Origin: Bacteroides caecigallinarum
GTDB lineage: Bacteria; Bacteroidota; Bacteroidia; Bacteroidales; Bacteroidaceae
Length of the DNA stretch: 48,861 nucleotides
Direction of reading: 5' to 3'
Assembly (NCBI RefSeq): GCF_021530995.1
Contig: NZ_JADYTF010000011.1
Location: 1-48,861, forward strand
In this document: piece by piece, positions 18,007 through 26,575 of the stretch
How the letters are laid out: every line of letters begins with the position of its first letter
Position numbering within the stretch: position 1 is the first letter of the stretch
Notes under the pieces: generated by a model
Told to the model about the DNA's origin: nothing
Database searches by the model: none
The model's input: the letters and a program-made list of their open reading frames with translations, nothing else
Program-made: the position numbers and the translations under genes

Positions 18007-19335
18007 TCATTCCTTTTCTTGGTAGAGCAATACCCTGTACCCTGACTTCAGATGCACCTTGACCGTGCGCATCCTTTTCGAGATGTACTGCGAGATGCCC
18101 TGTATCGCCCCGCGACCCAGATCGGAGGCGAGCTGCGCCCCCGCGTCGGTCGATATGTTGATGCTGCTGCCGAGCGAGCTGCCCATGTTGGCCCCGATTT
18201 CCTTTGCCGCGTCTATCTCCATCGAGCCGGGTATGAAGATGCCCGCCTGCCCGTCGCTGTCGTACACCTCCAGTTTCACCGGGATGATGCTTCCCCCGTG
18301 TTCCAGCGAGGTGATGCCGATGCCGAGCCTTTCGCCCTGCAACCGTGCCGCGCCCACAAGGAGCGTGTTCCGGGGAATGACGCGCCCCGACACGCGCATC
18401 GGATCCAGCAGCCGGAGCTTCACCGTCTGCCCGTCCGTGAGGGTCTGGTCGCCCTGCACGCAGGCGGCGATGGTGTTCTTTTCCGAGGCTTCCGCCGTGC
18501 CGATGGCGGTGTGGAAACCGTAGTTCCGTTCACCCGCGTAGTCAGCGATAAAAGCCGAGTCTGTCATGGGCTGCGGCAAGGCGGACACCACTGCCGGACG
18601 CACCCCGCTTACCGGTTCCGCCTTCATGCTCCTTTCGTCAGCCTTGGCGGATGTTTCCGTCCCTTCGGGCTGTGCGCTCTGCCCGGCATTGCTCTTCCCG
18701 TTCTGGTACTTCGCCGCCAGTTCGTAGGACTTTTCCAAGAGCGCGACCTGTTCCTCCATCGAGGACGGCTTGCCCTCCTGCGCCATCAGCATGGCTTCCA
18801 GTTTGTCGATGCGTTCCCGAAGCTCCTCCTTTTCCCGGTCCTCCTTCGGCGGCTCGTAGAACGTGCCCAGCGAAGTGTTCAGCCGCTCGTAGGCAGCAGC
18901 GGAGGTGCGTATGCCCGCCTGTTGCTTATCGGCACGCTCATTTTCGGACGGTTCCGTCTGCGTCAGGCGGTAGTCGTCCGATGCAGCCGCCGTGTCCGGC
19001 TTTTCCGCGCCGTCGTGCCAGAACGAGGACAGGTCGCCCACCATGCCCCGGCGTTCCTTCTGCCGGTTCTCCAACTGTAACTGCTCGTAGGCTTTCGCCT
19101 TGTCACCGATGATTTTCGAGTCTTCGGGCAGGGGCATGTCCGTGTTGAATCCCTGACCCTGCTTTGCCTTCTCCCTGTCCTCGGAGGACGGTGCGAAGAT
19201 GAGCCACATGCAGCCCAGGAACAGCAGTCCCATCAGCGGATAGACCAGCATCTTCTTGCGTTGCTGCCGCTGCTGTTCGGTCAGCGGCTTCTTCTCTTTC
19301 GTTTCATTCTTCTTCTGTTCCTTTTCCATATACAT
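18007..19335 (-). CDS. traM: conjugative transposon protein TraM (VirB10-like)
   Basis: A 442-residue protein with a Lys/Glu-rich cytoplasmic start, one membrane segment (LVYPLMGLLFLGCMWLIFA, residues about 30-48), a long charged coiled-coil/linker region, and a C-terminal domain with IAACVQGDQTLTDGQTVKLRLL and MRVSGRVIPRNTLLVGAA typical of VirB10-like TraM. It spans from inner membrane toward the outer-membrane core complex. It overlaps traL by 32 bases; the second Met at 19329 is an equally good start. Confidence 0.9.
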   Translation of the reverse strand: MYMEKEQKKNETKEKKPLTEQQRQQRKKMLVYPLMGLLFLGCMWLIFAPSSEDREKAKQGQGFNTDMPLPEDSKIIGDKAKAYEQLQLENRQKERRGMVGDLSSFWHDGAEKPDTAAASDDYRLTQTEPSENERADKQQAGIRTSAAAYERLNTSLGTFYEPPKEDREKEELRERIDKLEAMLMAQEGKPSSMEEQVALLEKSYELAAKYQNGKSNAGQSAQPEGTETSAKADERSMKAEPVSGVRPAVVSALPQPMTDSAFIADYAGERNYGFHTAIGTAEASEKNTIAACVQGDQTLTDGQTVKLRLLDPMRVSGRVIPRNTLLVGAARLQGERLGIGITSLEHGGSIIPVKLEVYDSDGQAGIFIPGSMEIDAAKEIGANMGSSLGSSINISTDAGAQLASDLGRGAIQGISQYISKRMRTVKVHLKSGYRVLLYQEKE

Positions 19336-19576
19336 TATTATATAGGTTCATATTCTCCTGCATCGGCAGGTCCAATTTCTCGATGTGCCGTATCTCCATT
19401 GCCCCGTTCCCCTTGCCGAAACCGGCGATGGCGGTGACGGTCATGTACAGGCAGAGCGAGGCGAAAGCGGCAAATGCCGTGAGGACTATCCCCAGACGCG
19501 CCTTCGGCGGCAGGGCTTCCAGTTTCCTGCGTACCCCGCCTTTCAAGCCTTCAATCAGAGTTTTCATCTTTCCCAT
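19304..19576 (-). CDS. traL: conjugal transfer protein TraL
   Basis: A 90-residue protein with one transmembrane helix (LGIVLTAFAAFASLCLYMTVTAI, residues about 28-50), a basic N-terminus and an acidic C-terminus. It matches TraL (DUF3989) of CTnDOT. It is placed between traK and traM and overlaps traM by 32 bases. Likely an inner-membrane accessory part of the channel. Met4 (19567) is an alternative start. Confidence 0.85.
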   Translation of the reverse strand: MGKMKTLIEGLKGGVRRKLEALPPKARLGIVLTAFAAFASLCLYMTVTAIAGFGKGNGAMEIRHIEKLDLPMQENMNLYNNVYGKGTEEE

Positions 19577-19583
19577 ACGCGCA

Positions 19584-20207
19584 TCATCTTTCTATGGTCC
19601 GGATGTCCTTGTTCTCCAGCACCGTGAAGCCCTCGATGGTAAAGCCGTTGGGGTTGTCGTCCGAGCGGCTCGCGTTGAGCAGGCGGCAGGCGGTCACGAG
19701 CGTGCGTTCCGTCACGTTGCTCTCGCGGATAATCATCTGTCTTGCGTATGTCCTCGCCTCGTAGGGGTAACGGTTAAAGTTGCACACCACGCTGTCCACC
19801 TGAAGCACCTGGTTGATGTTGCCGGCGATGATGCGGTTGTAGAAGCCCTTTTCGGCGAAGTCGGCGTAGTAGTTGTACGCGCTCTTGTCCGCCAGGAGCA
19901 GGGCACGCTTCACGTTGTGCTCTATCGCGCTTTTCTCCGGCGAGAGCGTGAAGAACAGTTCATGGAAACGGCGCACGTGTTCCCTCGCTTCCGCCGGACG
20001 GTTCTGCGACAGGTCCTGCGAGAGTGCGAGCATCAGGCTCTTGCCCCCGTCGAGGACATATATCTTCTTCCGCTGTGCCTCGGCAAAGCGGAAGGCGCAC
20101 ACCACCGAGCAGACCACCACGAGGGCGCAGGCTGCCGTATAGACGATGCCGAACAGACGTATCTGCCGGAAACTCGTCTCGATGTTCTTTAGTGATTTGA
20201 ATTCCAT
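19584..20207 (-). CDS. traK: conjugative transposon protein TraK (VirB8-like)
   Basis: A 207-residue protein: short cytoplasmic N-terminus (FKSLKNIETSFRQIRLF), one membrane helix (IVYTAACALVVVCSVVCAF, residues 21-39) and a periplasmic domain with NYYADFAEKGFYNRIIAGN. This is the VirB8-like arrangement and matches TraK of Bacteroides conjugative transposons. It forms part of the inner-membrane platform of the channel. A 128-base gap with two hairpins separates it from traJ. Confidence 0.9.
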   Translation of the reverse strand: MEFKSLKNIETSFRQIRLFGIVYTAACALVVVCSVVCAFRFAEAQRKKIYVLDGGKSLMLALSQDLSQNRPAEAREHVRRFHELFFTLSPEKSAIEHNVKRALLLADKSAYNYYADFAEKGFYNRIIAGNINQVLQVDSVVCNFNRYPYEARTYARQMIIRESNVTERTLVTACRLLNASRSDDNPNGFTIEGFTVLENKDIRTIER

Positions 20208-20260
20208 TTTCTTTTCGTCTTTCTTTTTCTGTTTGTAAAATCATGTTTCGGTATCCTTTT

Positions 20261-20320
20261 CCCGAAGTGACACTTCGGGGGAGGTCAAAGTGGCACATAG
20301 GCAACCCCAAAGTGCCACTT
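20261..20320 (-). promoter_or_regulatory. two hairpins sharing AAGTGnCACTT between traJ and traK
   Basis: Hairpin 1: CCCGAAGTG (20261-20269), one base, CACTTCGGG (20271-20279), a perfect palindrome. Hairpin 2: AAGTGGCAC (20288-20296) with GTGCCACTT (20312-20320), loop 15. Three AAGTGnCAC-like half-elements recur in 60 bases. They could be a protein operator, an RNA processing site or an attenuator inside the tra operon. Confidence 0.7.
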
Positions 20321-20335
20321 CAACCGTTCCGGCTG

Positions 20336-21361
20336 TTACCTCTTGAACACCTTTCCAGCCGTTCCCTTGATGAGCTTCCCGGCACGCCCCGCCACGTTTC
20401 CTGCGGCTGCACCTGCCACGCTGCCGCCCAAAGCCCCGGCGGTCCCGATGTTCTTGTTGTAGCTGCCGATGCCGCCTCCGGCTTGGATAATCCAGCCCGC
20501 CACCGTCGGTATGGTGAAATAACCCACGATGCCGATGATAAGGAATACGATGTACACCCCGTCGCTTGCATCCAGCGAAAAGTTTGGGTCGGTCTGCATA
20601 CGCTCGATGTCCTGCTGGAGCATCAGAATCTGGATTTTCGCCAGTATGGTGCTGAACAGGTCGGACACCGGAAGCCAGAGGTAAATCTGTATGTAGCGGC
20701 TGAACCACGCCGAGAGTGTCGAGTGGAAGCCGTCCCACACGGAGAAGGCGAAGGCTATCGGTCCCAAGATGCTGAGCACTACGAGGAAGAACGTCCGTAG
20801 CGTGTCGATGATGAGTGCGGCTGCGGCGAACATCAGTTCAAGCAGTTCGCGGAACCAGTCACGCACGCTTTTCTTGATGTTGTACGCCGCCCGGTCCATG
20901 TACATCCCCGTCATCGTCACGAGATCCGAGGGCGACCAGCCCAGCTCGTCCAGCTGCCGGTCAAACTCCTCATCCGAGGCGAGGTAGGCGGTTTCCGGGT
21001 TGCGCATCAGCGCCTCGTACTCCAGTTTGTCCTTCTGCTCCCGGTACTCGTTCATGTCGAAGGTCTGCTCTTCGAGAATCCCGTGTACGCCCTGCACGAT
21101 GGGACTCAGCACGCTGTTCATCGTGCCCAATACGATGGTCGGGAAGAACAGGATGCACAGACCTAATGCAAAAGGTCTCAGCAGCGGGTACACGTCTATC
21201 GCTTCGGCTCGTGCAAGCGACTGCCATACGCGCATCGCCACGTAGAACAGTGCGCCCAGCCCGGCAAGCCCTTTCGCCACGCCCGTCATGTCCGCGCAAA
21301 GCGGCATCATCTCGTCGTAGAGCGAAAGGAGTATCTGGTGAAGGTTGTCGAACTCTCCCAT
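20336..21361 (-). CDS. traJ: conjugative transposon protein TraJ (VirB6-like)
   Basis: A 341-residue integral membrane protein with several hydrophobic segments, among them LRPFALGLCILFFPTIVLGTM, AAALIIDTLRTFFLVVLSILG and GVYIVFLIIGIVGYFTIPTV, and a C-terminus rich in Gly and Ala (GGSVAGAAAGNVAGRAGKLI). This is the VirB6-like inner-membrane channel component TraJ. It starts 3 bases after the traI stop. Confidence 0.9.
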   Translation of the reverse strand: MGEFDNLHQILLSLYDEMMPLCADMTGVAKGLAGLGALFYVAMRVWQSLARAEAIDVYPLLRPFALGLCILFFPTIVLGTMNSVLSPIVQGVHGILEEQTFDMNEYREQKDKLEYEALMRNPETAYLASDEEFDRQLDELGWSPSDLVTMTGMYMDRAAYNIKKSVRDWFRELLELMFAAAALIIDTLRTFFLVVLSILGPIAFAFSVWDGFHSTLSAWFSRYIQIYLWLPVSDLFSTILAKIQILMLQQDIERMQTDPNFSLDASDGVYIVFLIIGIVGYFTIPTVAGWIIQAGGGIGSYNKNIGTAGALGGSVAGAAAGNVAGRAGKLIKGTAGKVFKR

Positions 21362-21364
21362 AGG

Positions 21365-22009
21365 CTACCAGTACCTTTCGTTAGCCGTTCCGTACAGCGA
21401 CATCACCCGGTCCATGTCGTTCTTCTTTCTTGCCCGCAGGTAGCTCACCGAGATGGTCTTGCCCGTGTAGTAGCGCACGAGGTTGCGGTAGTTCATCAGG
21501 CTGCGGTAGGCGTTGTCGATGATTGCCAGCCGTTCCGCGTCCGAGAGCGACATCCCTGTGACGTTCACCACGTTCTTCAGGTCTTGCAGCACGTCCGAGC
21601 TTTCGTCTATCAGCATGGCGTAGCCCGACGAGATGGCGGCAAGCTCCTCCGGCGTGTAGTTCTCGTCCGAGAGCATACGCTGGTAGTTGTCCACGTATAT
21701 CTCCGAGATTTCCATCACCAGCCCTATGCTTTTCGATACTTTCACGCCGCCCTTCACCACGTCATGCACGGATTTCAGCGCGTCGTAATACTTCTTTCCC
21801 TGCTGGAAAATCTTTTGCGTTTCCAGAAAGCCGTTCAGGGTGTTCGCCTTCGTGCCCGCCGTCTCCACCATCTCCTTGGCGGAGTTGATGATGCTCTGGG
21901 CGAGGTTGCCGGGGTCGGACACCACCCACTGGGCGTTTGCCGTGCCCGCACCCGTGAGGCACAGGCAGACCGCTATCAGCGGCATTTTCAGTTTTTGTCT
22001 CATTCTCAT
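21365..22009 (-). CDS. traI: conjugal transfer protein TraI (DUF4141, VirB5-like)
   Basis: A 214-residue secreted helical protein with signal peptide (IAVCLCLTGAGTANAQW, residues about 12-28), then WVVSDPGNLAQSIINSAKEMVE, typical of DUF4141/VirB5-like proteins that join the pilus or channel. Six bases before its ATG lies a copy of the ACCACTAAATCCA motif. Met1 and Met3 are both possible starts. It should not be confused with the F-plasmid TraI relaxase. Confidence 0.9.
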   Translation of the reverse strand: MRMRQKLKMPLIAVCLCLTGAGTANAQWVVSDPGNLAQSIINSAKEMVETAGTKANTLNGFLETQKIFQQGKKYYDALKSVHDVVKGGVKVSKSIGLVMEISEIYVDNYQRMLSDENYTPEELAAISSGYAMLIDESSDVLQDLKNVVNVTGMSLSDAERLAIIDNAYRSLMNYRNLVRYYTGKTISVSYLRARKKNDMDRVMSLYGTANERYW

Positions 22010-22011
22010 TC

Positions 22012-22028
22012 ACGTTGGATTTAGTGGT
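22012..22028 (-). repeat. ACCACTAAATCCA leader element upstream of traI
   Basis: The minus strand reads ACCACTAAATCCAACGT just before the traI start codon; identical over 17 bases to the copy upstream of traN, and extended by a 5' CGA shared with the copy near 25779. Confidence 0.85.
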
Positions 22029-22042
22029 TCGTTGTCTTTTCA

Positions 22043-22465
22043 TTATTCTTCTTTCTTTTCACCGTCCGAAGCGTCCTCCATATTTACCCGGATGTAGTCG
22101 CCGTTCGGCGAGAAGGTCAGCACGTCCGTTTCCTCGTTGTACGCCACGTCGATGCGAAAGCCCGTGTTCATGTAGAGGTTGCCGTTCTCCTCCCGCTGGA
22201 GCAGGTAGGTTTCCGGCTTCAGCCTGCGGCGCACGCCCGACCGTCGGAACAGCGTCACCTTGTAGTGTTCACCCTCCTTGTACACCAGTATGTCGGGTCC
22301 CGCCTCCGCACTCTGCCAGTTGCCGCAAATCTTCTCGCGGACGTCTTCGTTTTCCTTCATTACCGTTTCGCAGGCTTGCAGCATCAGCGATGCCAAGCCA
22401 ATCAGACCGCCGCAAAGCAGCAGCCGTTGTGTCTTTGTCAGTTCAATGTTCATTTTCTGTTTCAA
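22043..22465 (-). CDS. traH: TraH-type protein (DUF3876)
   Basis: A 140-residue lipoprotein: hydrophobic signal LLLCGGLIGLASLMLQAC with Cys near residue 32, then a beta-rich DUF3876 domain with CGNWQSAEAGPDILVYKEGEHYKVTLF. It lies between traG and traI, the traH position of CTnDOT-type operons. The function in transfer is not established; the signal indicates a periplasmic or outer-membrane site. A later Met (Met5) is another possible start. Confidence 0.82.
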   Translation of the reverse strand: MKQKMNIELTKTQRLLLCGGLIGLASLMLQACETVMKENEDVREKICGNWQSAEAGPDILVYKEGEHYKVTLFRRSGVRRRLKPETYLLQREENGNLYMNTGFRIDVAYNEETDVLTFSPNGDYIRVNMEDASDGEKKEE

Positions 22466-22490
22466 TTTTTAATGTCGTTGAATAATCTGT

Positions 22491-25001
22491 TTACTGTTTT
22501 TCTTCTTTCCGCCTTTCCGCTATCTGCCGTATGGCGGCTTCCATGTCGCCGCCCAGCCTCTCCGCCAGTTCGCGGACTTCCATCTTCTCCGTTTCCTCCG
22601 TCGTGTAGGCGAGGTACTCGTGCATGGACACCTCCGTGGCGTACACCGCCGACTGTGTGCCGCCCAGCCCTATCCATACCTCCTTGTACCGTCTGGACGG
22701 GTCGTTGGACTGGTTGATGGAGAGTATCTGTGACTTCTCCTTTTCCGTCAGCCCCAACAGACCCTGTATCTGGTCAAAGCGGTTCATAAACTTCCGTTGG
22801 TCGAGCAGTATCTTGCAGTCCGAGTTGTTGATGATGCTTTCCTTCACGATGGGCGACGAGATGATGTCGTCCACCTCCTGCGTCACCACAATCGCCTCGC
22901 CGAAGTATTTTCTGACCGTCTTGTACATATAGCGCAGATAATCAGCCATGTTCGCCGAAGAAAGAGCCTTCCAAGCCTCCTCCACGATGAGCTGTTTCCG
23001 GACGCCTTTCAGCCTCCGCATCTTGTTGATAAATGCTTCCATGATGATAATCGTAACCACAGGAAAAAGCTCGGCATTATCCTTCACCGAATCAATTTCG
23101 AAGACCACGAACCGCTTGTGCAGCAGGTCGATGTTCTCCGTGGAGTTGAGCAGGAAGTCGTACCGTCCGCCCCGGTAATACTGCCGGAGCGTGGTCAGGA
23201 AGTTGTCGATGTTGAAGTCCGTCTTCGCCACCTTGATGTAGCGTTCCTCCATCTCCTTGCGGTACACGTCCCGCATGTACTCGTAGAACGAGTTGAACGA
23301 CGGCACGATGCTCCTGTCCTGCTGGATTTTCAGGATGTAGGCGTTCACCGCGCTGCCCAGCTCCGCCGACTCCGTTTTCGTGGCGGGTTCGTTCTCGCTT
23401 TTCCACAGGGTAAGCAGCAGCGTCTTGATGCTGTCCTTCTTCTCCACGTCGAACACCCCGTCGTCCGTGTAGAACGGGTTGAACGAGATGGGCTTTTCCT
23501 CCGTGTAGGTGAAGTAGATGCCGTCCTTTCCTTTGGTCTTGCGGTGTATCATCTCGCACAGCCCTTGGTAGGAATTGCCCGTGTCCACCAATACCACATG
23601 GGAGCCTTGCTCAAAGTATTGGCGGACAAGGTGGTTCATGAAGAACGACTTGCCGCTGCCCGAAGGACCCAGCACGAACTTGTTTCGGTTCGTCGTCACG
23701 CCCCGCTTCATCGGCAGGTCGGAAATGTCGATGTGCAGCGGCTTGCCGCTGATACGGTCCGCCATGCGGATGCCGAAGGCGGAGGGCGAGTCCTTGTAGT
23801 TGGTCTCGCCGGCGAAGAGGCACACCGCCTGCCCGATGAACGTGTGGAACGCTTCTTCCGCCGGGAAGTCGGCGGCGTTGCCGGGGATGCCCGCCCAGAA
23901 CAGCGTCGGGCAGTCCGTCGTGTTGTGGCGCGGCACGCAGCCCATTGAAGCCAGCTGGCTGCCCACATCGTTCTTGATGCGTTTCAGTTCCTCCGCGTCG
24001 TCGCTCCACGCCATCACGTTGAAGTGGGCGCGGACGGACTTCAGCCCCTGCGAGTGCGCTTCGTTTAGGTATTCCTCCACCCACTCACGGTTGATGGCGT
24101 TCTGGCGGCTGTACCGCGAGAGCGACTGCATGTTCCTCGCCGTTTTCTCGAAGCGGCGCAGCTCCTCGTCGCTGTTGCCGATGAAAACGTACTGGTTGTA
24201 GATATGGTTGCAGGGAAGCAGCAGGCCCACGGGAGCGGCGAACGACAGGCGGCAGTCCGAGCGGTCGGTGGAGAGCCGTTCGTAACGGCAGTCCGTCGCC
24301 ACCGCAGCGGGCAGGTCTTCCGTGTCCGACAGGGTGTGCAGGCACAGCCGGTTGTCGCCGATGCGCATCTCCCTTGCCGTCATTTCCATGTCCTCCAGAC
24401 AGTCCACATTGCCCGGCGAGAGCGCGAAGTACCTGCCTATAATGCCCGTTTCCTTTTCCGTGCCCGTAAGCTCGTCATCGGAGAGCCGGCGCAGCCGGAT
24501 GTGCCCCGAATCGTTCAGGATACGCGCGAACTGCTCCACCGCCTCAATGAACTTCACCGCCGTTTCCTTGTCCTGCATCTCCTTCGGCACGATGTGCCCC
24601 CGGCACAGGGTGTTCCAGTTGCTCTGCTGTCTCATGCGCTCCTTCGTCGTCTTCGTCAGGAACAGGTAGCACTTGTGGTGCAGGAACGGGCGCTCGTTGA
24701 AGTGCATCTCGTAGCTGCGGGCGAGGAAGCCCATGCCCTCCCTGCCTGTGTCGGGGCGGTACCGCTCCTTCACGTACCAGTCCTGCTTGTGCAGCACCGA
24801 GTAGTCGGGCAGCACCTTTATCGCCTTGCACCACGTGGCATGGATGGCCTCGTACTCCTCCGCCGTGACGGTATAGACCTCCGGCAGTTCCACCTCGAAG
24901 GCGGCGGTAATGTCCGCGTCCTTCGAGACGATGCAGCCGTGCTCCACCGAGAGCAGCGGAAAGCGGCTTTCCAGCGTGGTGGCTTTCATTACATTTCTCA
25001 T
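22491..25001 (-). CDS. traG: TraG, VirB4-like conjugation ATPase
   Basis: An 836-residue cytoplasmic ATPase that powers assembly of and transport through the channel. Walker A GPSGSGKS lies near residue 445, the Walker B-like KQLIVEEAWKAL further on, and VVTQEVDDIISS follows. The start at 25001 overlaps the traF stop in an ATGA arrangement; a longer open frame to 25190 runs through traF in another phase and is rejected. Length and motifs match TraG of CTnDOT (a VirB4, not the VirD4-type TraG of other systems). Confidence 0.92.
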   Translation of the reverse strand: MRNVMKATTLESRFPLLSVEHGCIVSKDADITAAFEVELPEVYTVTAEEYEAIHATWCKAIKVLPDYSVLHKQDWYVKERYRPDTGREGMGFLARSYEMHFNERPFLHHKCYLFLTKTTKERMRQQSNWNTLCRGHIVPKEMQDKETAVKFIEAVEQFARILNDSGHIRLRRLSDDELTGTEKETGIIGRYFALSPGNVDCLEDMEMTAREMRIGDNRLCLHTLSDTEDLPAAVATDCRYERLSTDRSDCRLSFAAPVGLLLPCNHIYNQYVFIGNSDEELRRFEKTARNMQSLSRYSRQNAINREWVEEYLNEAHSQGLKSVRAHFNVMAWSDDAEELKRIKNDVGSQLASMGCVPRHNTTDCPTLFWAGIPGNAADFPAEEAFHTFIGQAVCLFAGETNYKDSPSAFGIRMADRISGKPLHIDISDLPMKRGVTTNRNKFVLGPSGSGKSFFMNHLVRQYFEQGSHVVLVDTGNSYQGLCEMIHRKTKGKDGIYFTYTEEKPISFNPFYTDDGVFDVEKKDSIKTLLLTLWKSENEPATKTESAELGSAVNAYILKIQQDRSIVPSFNSFYEYMRDVYRKEMEERYIKVAKTDFNIDNFLTTLRQYYRGGRYDFLLNSTENIDLLHKRFVVFEIDSVKDNAELFPVVTIIIMEAFINKMRRLKGVRKQLIVEEAWKALSSANMADYLRYMYKTVRKYFGEAIVVTQEVDDIISSPIVKESIINNSDCKILLDQRKFMNRFDQIQGLLGLTEKEKSQILSINQSNDPSRRYKEVWIGLGGTQSAVYATEVSMHEYLAYTTEETEKMEVRELAERLGGDMEAAIRQIAERRKEEKQ

Positions 25002-25333
25002 ACGTTTCTTCCTTTCTTTTTTTTTCGTCTTAACAGATTGGACACCCGTCTGCGGTGGAGCACATGGCGGGGGCGCATCCGTGCCGCGCCCAGCTTCATC
25101 AGCCCGTGTTCGCCGTACTTCGCGTTCAGGCGGAACGTGAGCCAGACGGTGGCGGAAGCAGACACCACACCGAAGCCGATGCAGAGCCACTGGCCCGCGC
25201 CTGCCATGTACAGGATGACAAAGAGGACGAAGGCGGCAAGCAGCCCGCCTGCGAAGATGAACAGGTATTGCGCCTTTAGTCCCTTGAACTCCACCGGACG
25301 GCCTATGCCCTTGTTGATAGGGTATTCAGCCAT
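24998..25333 (-). CDS. traF: conjugal transfer protein TraF (DUF4133, VirB3-like)
   Basis: A 111-residue protein with two membrane helices (QYLFIFAGGLLAAFVLFVILYMA and WLCIGFGVVSASATVWLTF) and a basic C-terminal tail. It matches DUF4133/TraF and has the VirB3-like size and topology. It overlaps traG by 4 bases, as VirB3 genes often couple to VirB4. Confidence 0.9.
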   Translation of the reverse strand: MAEYPINKGIGRPVEFKGLKAQYLFIFAGGLLAAFVLFVILYMAGAGQWLCIGFGVVSASATVWLTFRLNAKYGEHGLMKLGAARMRPRHVLHRRRVSNLLRRKKKKGRNV

Positions 25334-25375
25334 TGTCCTTACACCTTATTATATATGTATGGGAATGTACGTTTA

Positions 25376-25687
25376 TTAAAGGAAGAACGAACGGAGAATC
25401 GTCGCGCTCACAATCAGGAAGATGCACGCCCCGAACCAGCTTGCTGCGGTCTTCGAGGTGTCGGGGTCGCCGGCGCTGAACTTGCCATATACCTTGATGC
25501 CCCCGATAAGCCCGACGACAGCGCCGATGGCGTAGATGAGTTTCGTCGCCGGGTCAAAGTATGAAGTGACCATGCTGGTGGCTTCGGTGATGCCCGCCAT
25601 GCCGTTGCCTTGTGCGGACGCTGAGATGTTTGCAGCCAGCAGAAGGGCTGCGAGAATGATTTGTTTTTTCTTCAATGTCTTTGTCAT
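25376..25687 (-). CDS. traE: conjugal transfer protein TraE (DUF4134, VirB2-like)
   Basis: A 103-residue protein with a signal peptide (ILAALLLAANISASAQ, residues 10-26) and two hydrophobic helices (ATKLIYAIGAVVGLIGGIKVY and ASWFGACIFLIVSATIL), the pattern of a VirB2-like pilin. It matches DUF4134/TraE. It follows a gap of 171 bases after traD that includes another copy of the ACCACTAAATCCA element. Confidence 0.9.
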   Translation of the reverse strand: MTKTLKKKQIILAALLLAANISASAQGNGMAGITEATSMVTSYFDPATKLIYAIGAVVGLIGGIKVYGKFSAGDPDTSKTAASWFGACIFLIVSATILRSFFL

Positions 25688-25778
25688 AATCGTTTCTTTT
25701 TTGTGCCTCCGGGTTGGATAGTCCCTTTGGCGGTTGATACTTGTTTTACTTCTTGCGGCTTTGGATGAAGCCGGCTTG

Positions 25779-25791
25779 TGGATTTAGTGGT
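25779..25791 (-). repeat. ACCACTAAATCCA element between traD and traE
   Basis: A perfect copy of the 13-base core on the minus strand, 91 bases from the traE start. It shares CGAACCACTAAATCCA with the traI copy. Its greater distance from a start codon differs from the other copies. Confidence 0.8.
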
Positions 25792-25858
25792 TCGGTGGCA
25801 AGCCGAAGTTTAGCCGTAGTCGATTTTCTTTTTTCGCATCATTGTTTCGTTTTACTTG

Positions 25859-26575
25859 TTATACAAAATCACGGATATTGAAATCCTCAATATTGTCCGG
25901 CACGTTTGGGACTGTAGTCCGTACCGCCGTCGGGGTCGGTTCCTTCCGTATGGTGGCGGAAACGCTGTCCATATAGAAGTCCATCAGTTCGTTCAGTTTC
26001 CTGCGGGTCGCTTCCGAACTCTTTTCTATCATCGCGAACAGCTCGTTACCCTTCATGTCGCAGAACACCATCCCGGCGTGGCGGCGTTCCTCCATTGTGG
26101 CTGCCGGTTTCTTTACCGTCCGCATGGCAAGGTCGATGTCCTCGAAGGTGAAGCCGCTTGCCTCATGGGGTTCGCCATCGTAATCCTCATTCCCGTCATA
26201 TTCTGCCATGTCCGACACGCGGCTGTCGTTGAATGTTTCATCAAGTTCGTCATCGGGCACTTGGCGTGACGGCTTGTTTTCCGGTGCTTGTCCTCCGTCG
26301 GTATCCGTTTCATCGGCAAAGGTAACGTCCTTTTCTTCCACCGCCTCGGCTTCCACGGAAGTGGCAGCTTCCGGCACTGTGGTGTCCTTTTCTGTCCCAA
26401 TCCAGTCCGATATTTTGAACTTGCTCCTGCCCACGACATCGGGCGGCGGTTCCTGCCGTTTCCGGTCTGTGTTTTCTTGACTGCCGGCCTTCTGCCGTTC
26501 CTGCTGCTCCCATGTCAGATAGAAAAGTATCCACAGGTTGCACATCATCATCAGGACAATCAGGAACGTCACCAT
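25859..26575 (-). CDS. traD: conjugal transfer protein TraD
   Basis: A 238-residue protein: an N-terminal membrane anchor (FLIVLMMMCNLWILFYLTW), a long acidic low-complexity middle (about residues 30-135), and a C-terminal helical domain (RHAGMVFCDMKGNELFAMIEKSSEATRRKLNELMDFYMD). It matches TraD of CTnDOT-like ICEs. It overlaps the preceding DUF3408 gene by 7 bases. The role is unclear. Confidence 0.82.
   Translation of the reverse strand: MVTFLIVLMMMCNLWILFYLTWEQQERQKAGSQENTDRKRQEPPPDVVGRSKFKISDWIGTEKDTTVPEAATSVEAEAVEEKDVTFADETDTDGGQAPENKPSRQVPDDELDETFNDSRVSDMAEYDGNEDYDGEPHEASGFTFEDIDLAMRTVKKPAATMEERRHAGMVFCDMKGNELFAMIEKSSEATRRKLNELMDFYMDSVSATIRKEPTPTAVRTTVPNVPDNIEDFNIRDFV

Noticed and set aside
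22797-23948. Long open frame on the plus strand through traG
   Set aside because: It is antisense to a clearly conserved VirB4 gene in GC-rich DNA, has an Arg/His/Val-heavy sequence and no family resemblance.
25002-25190. N-terminal extension of traG
   Set aside because: It reads through traF in another phase and gives an Arg/Pro-rich stretch; the ATGA overlap at 25001 is the natural start.
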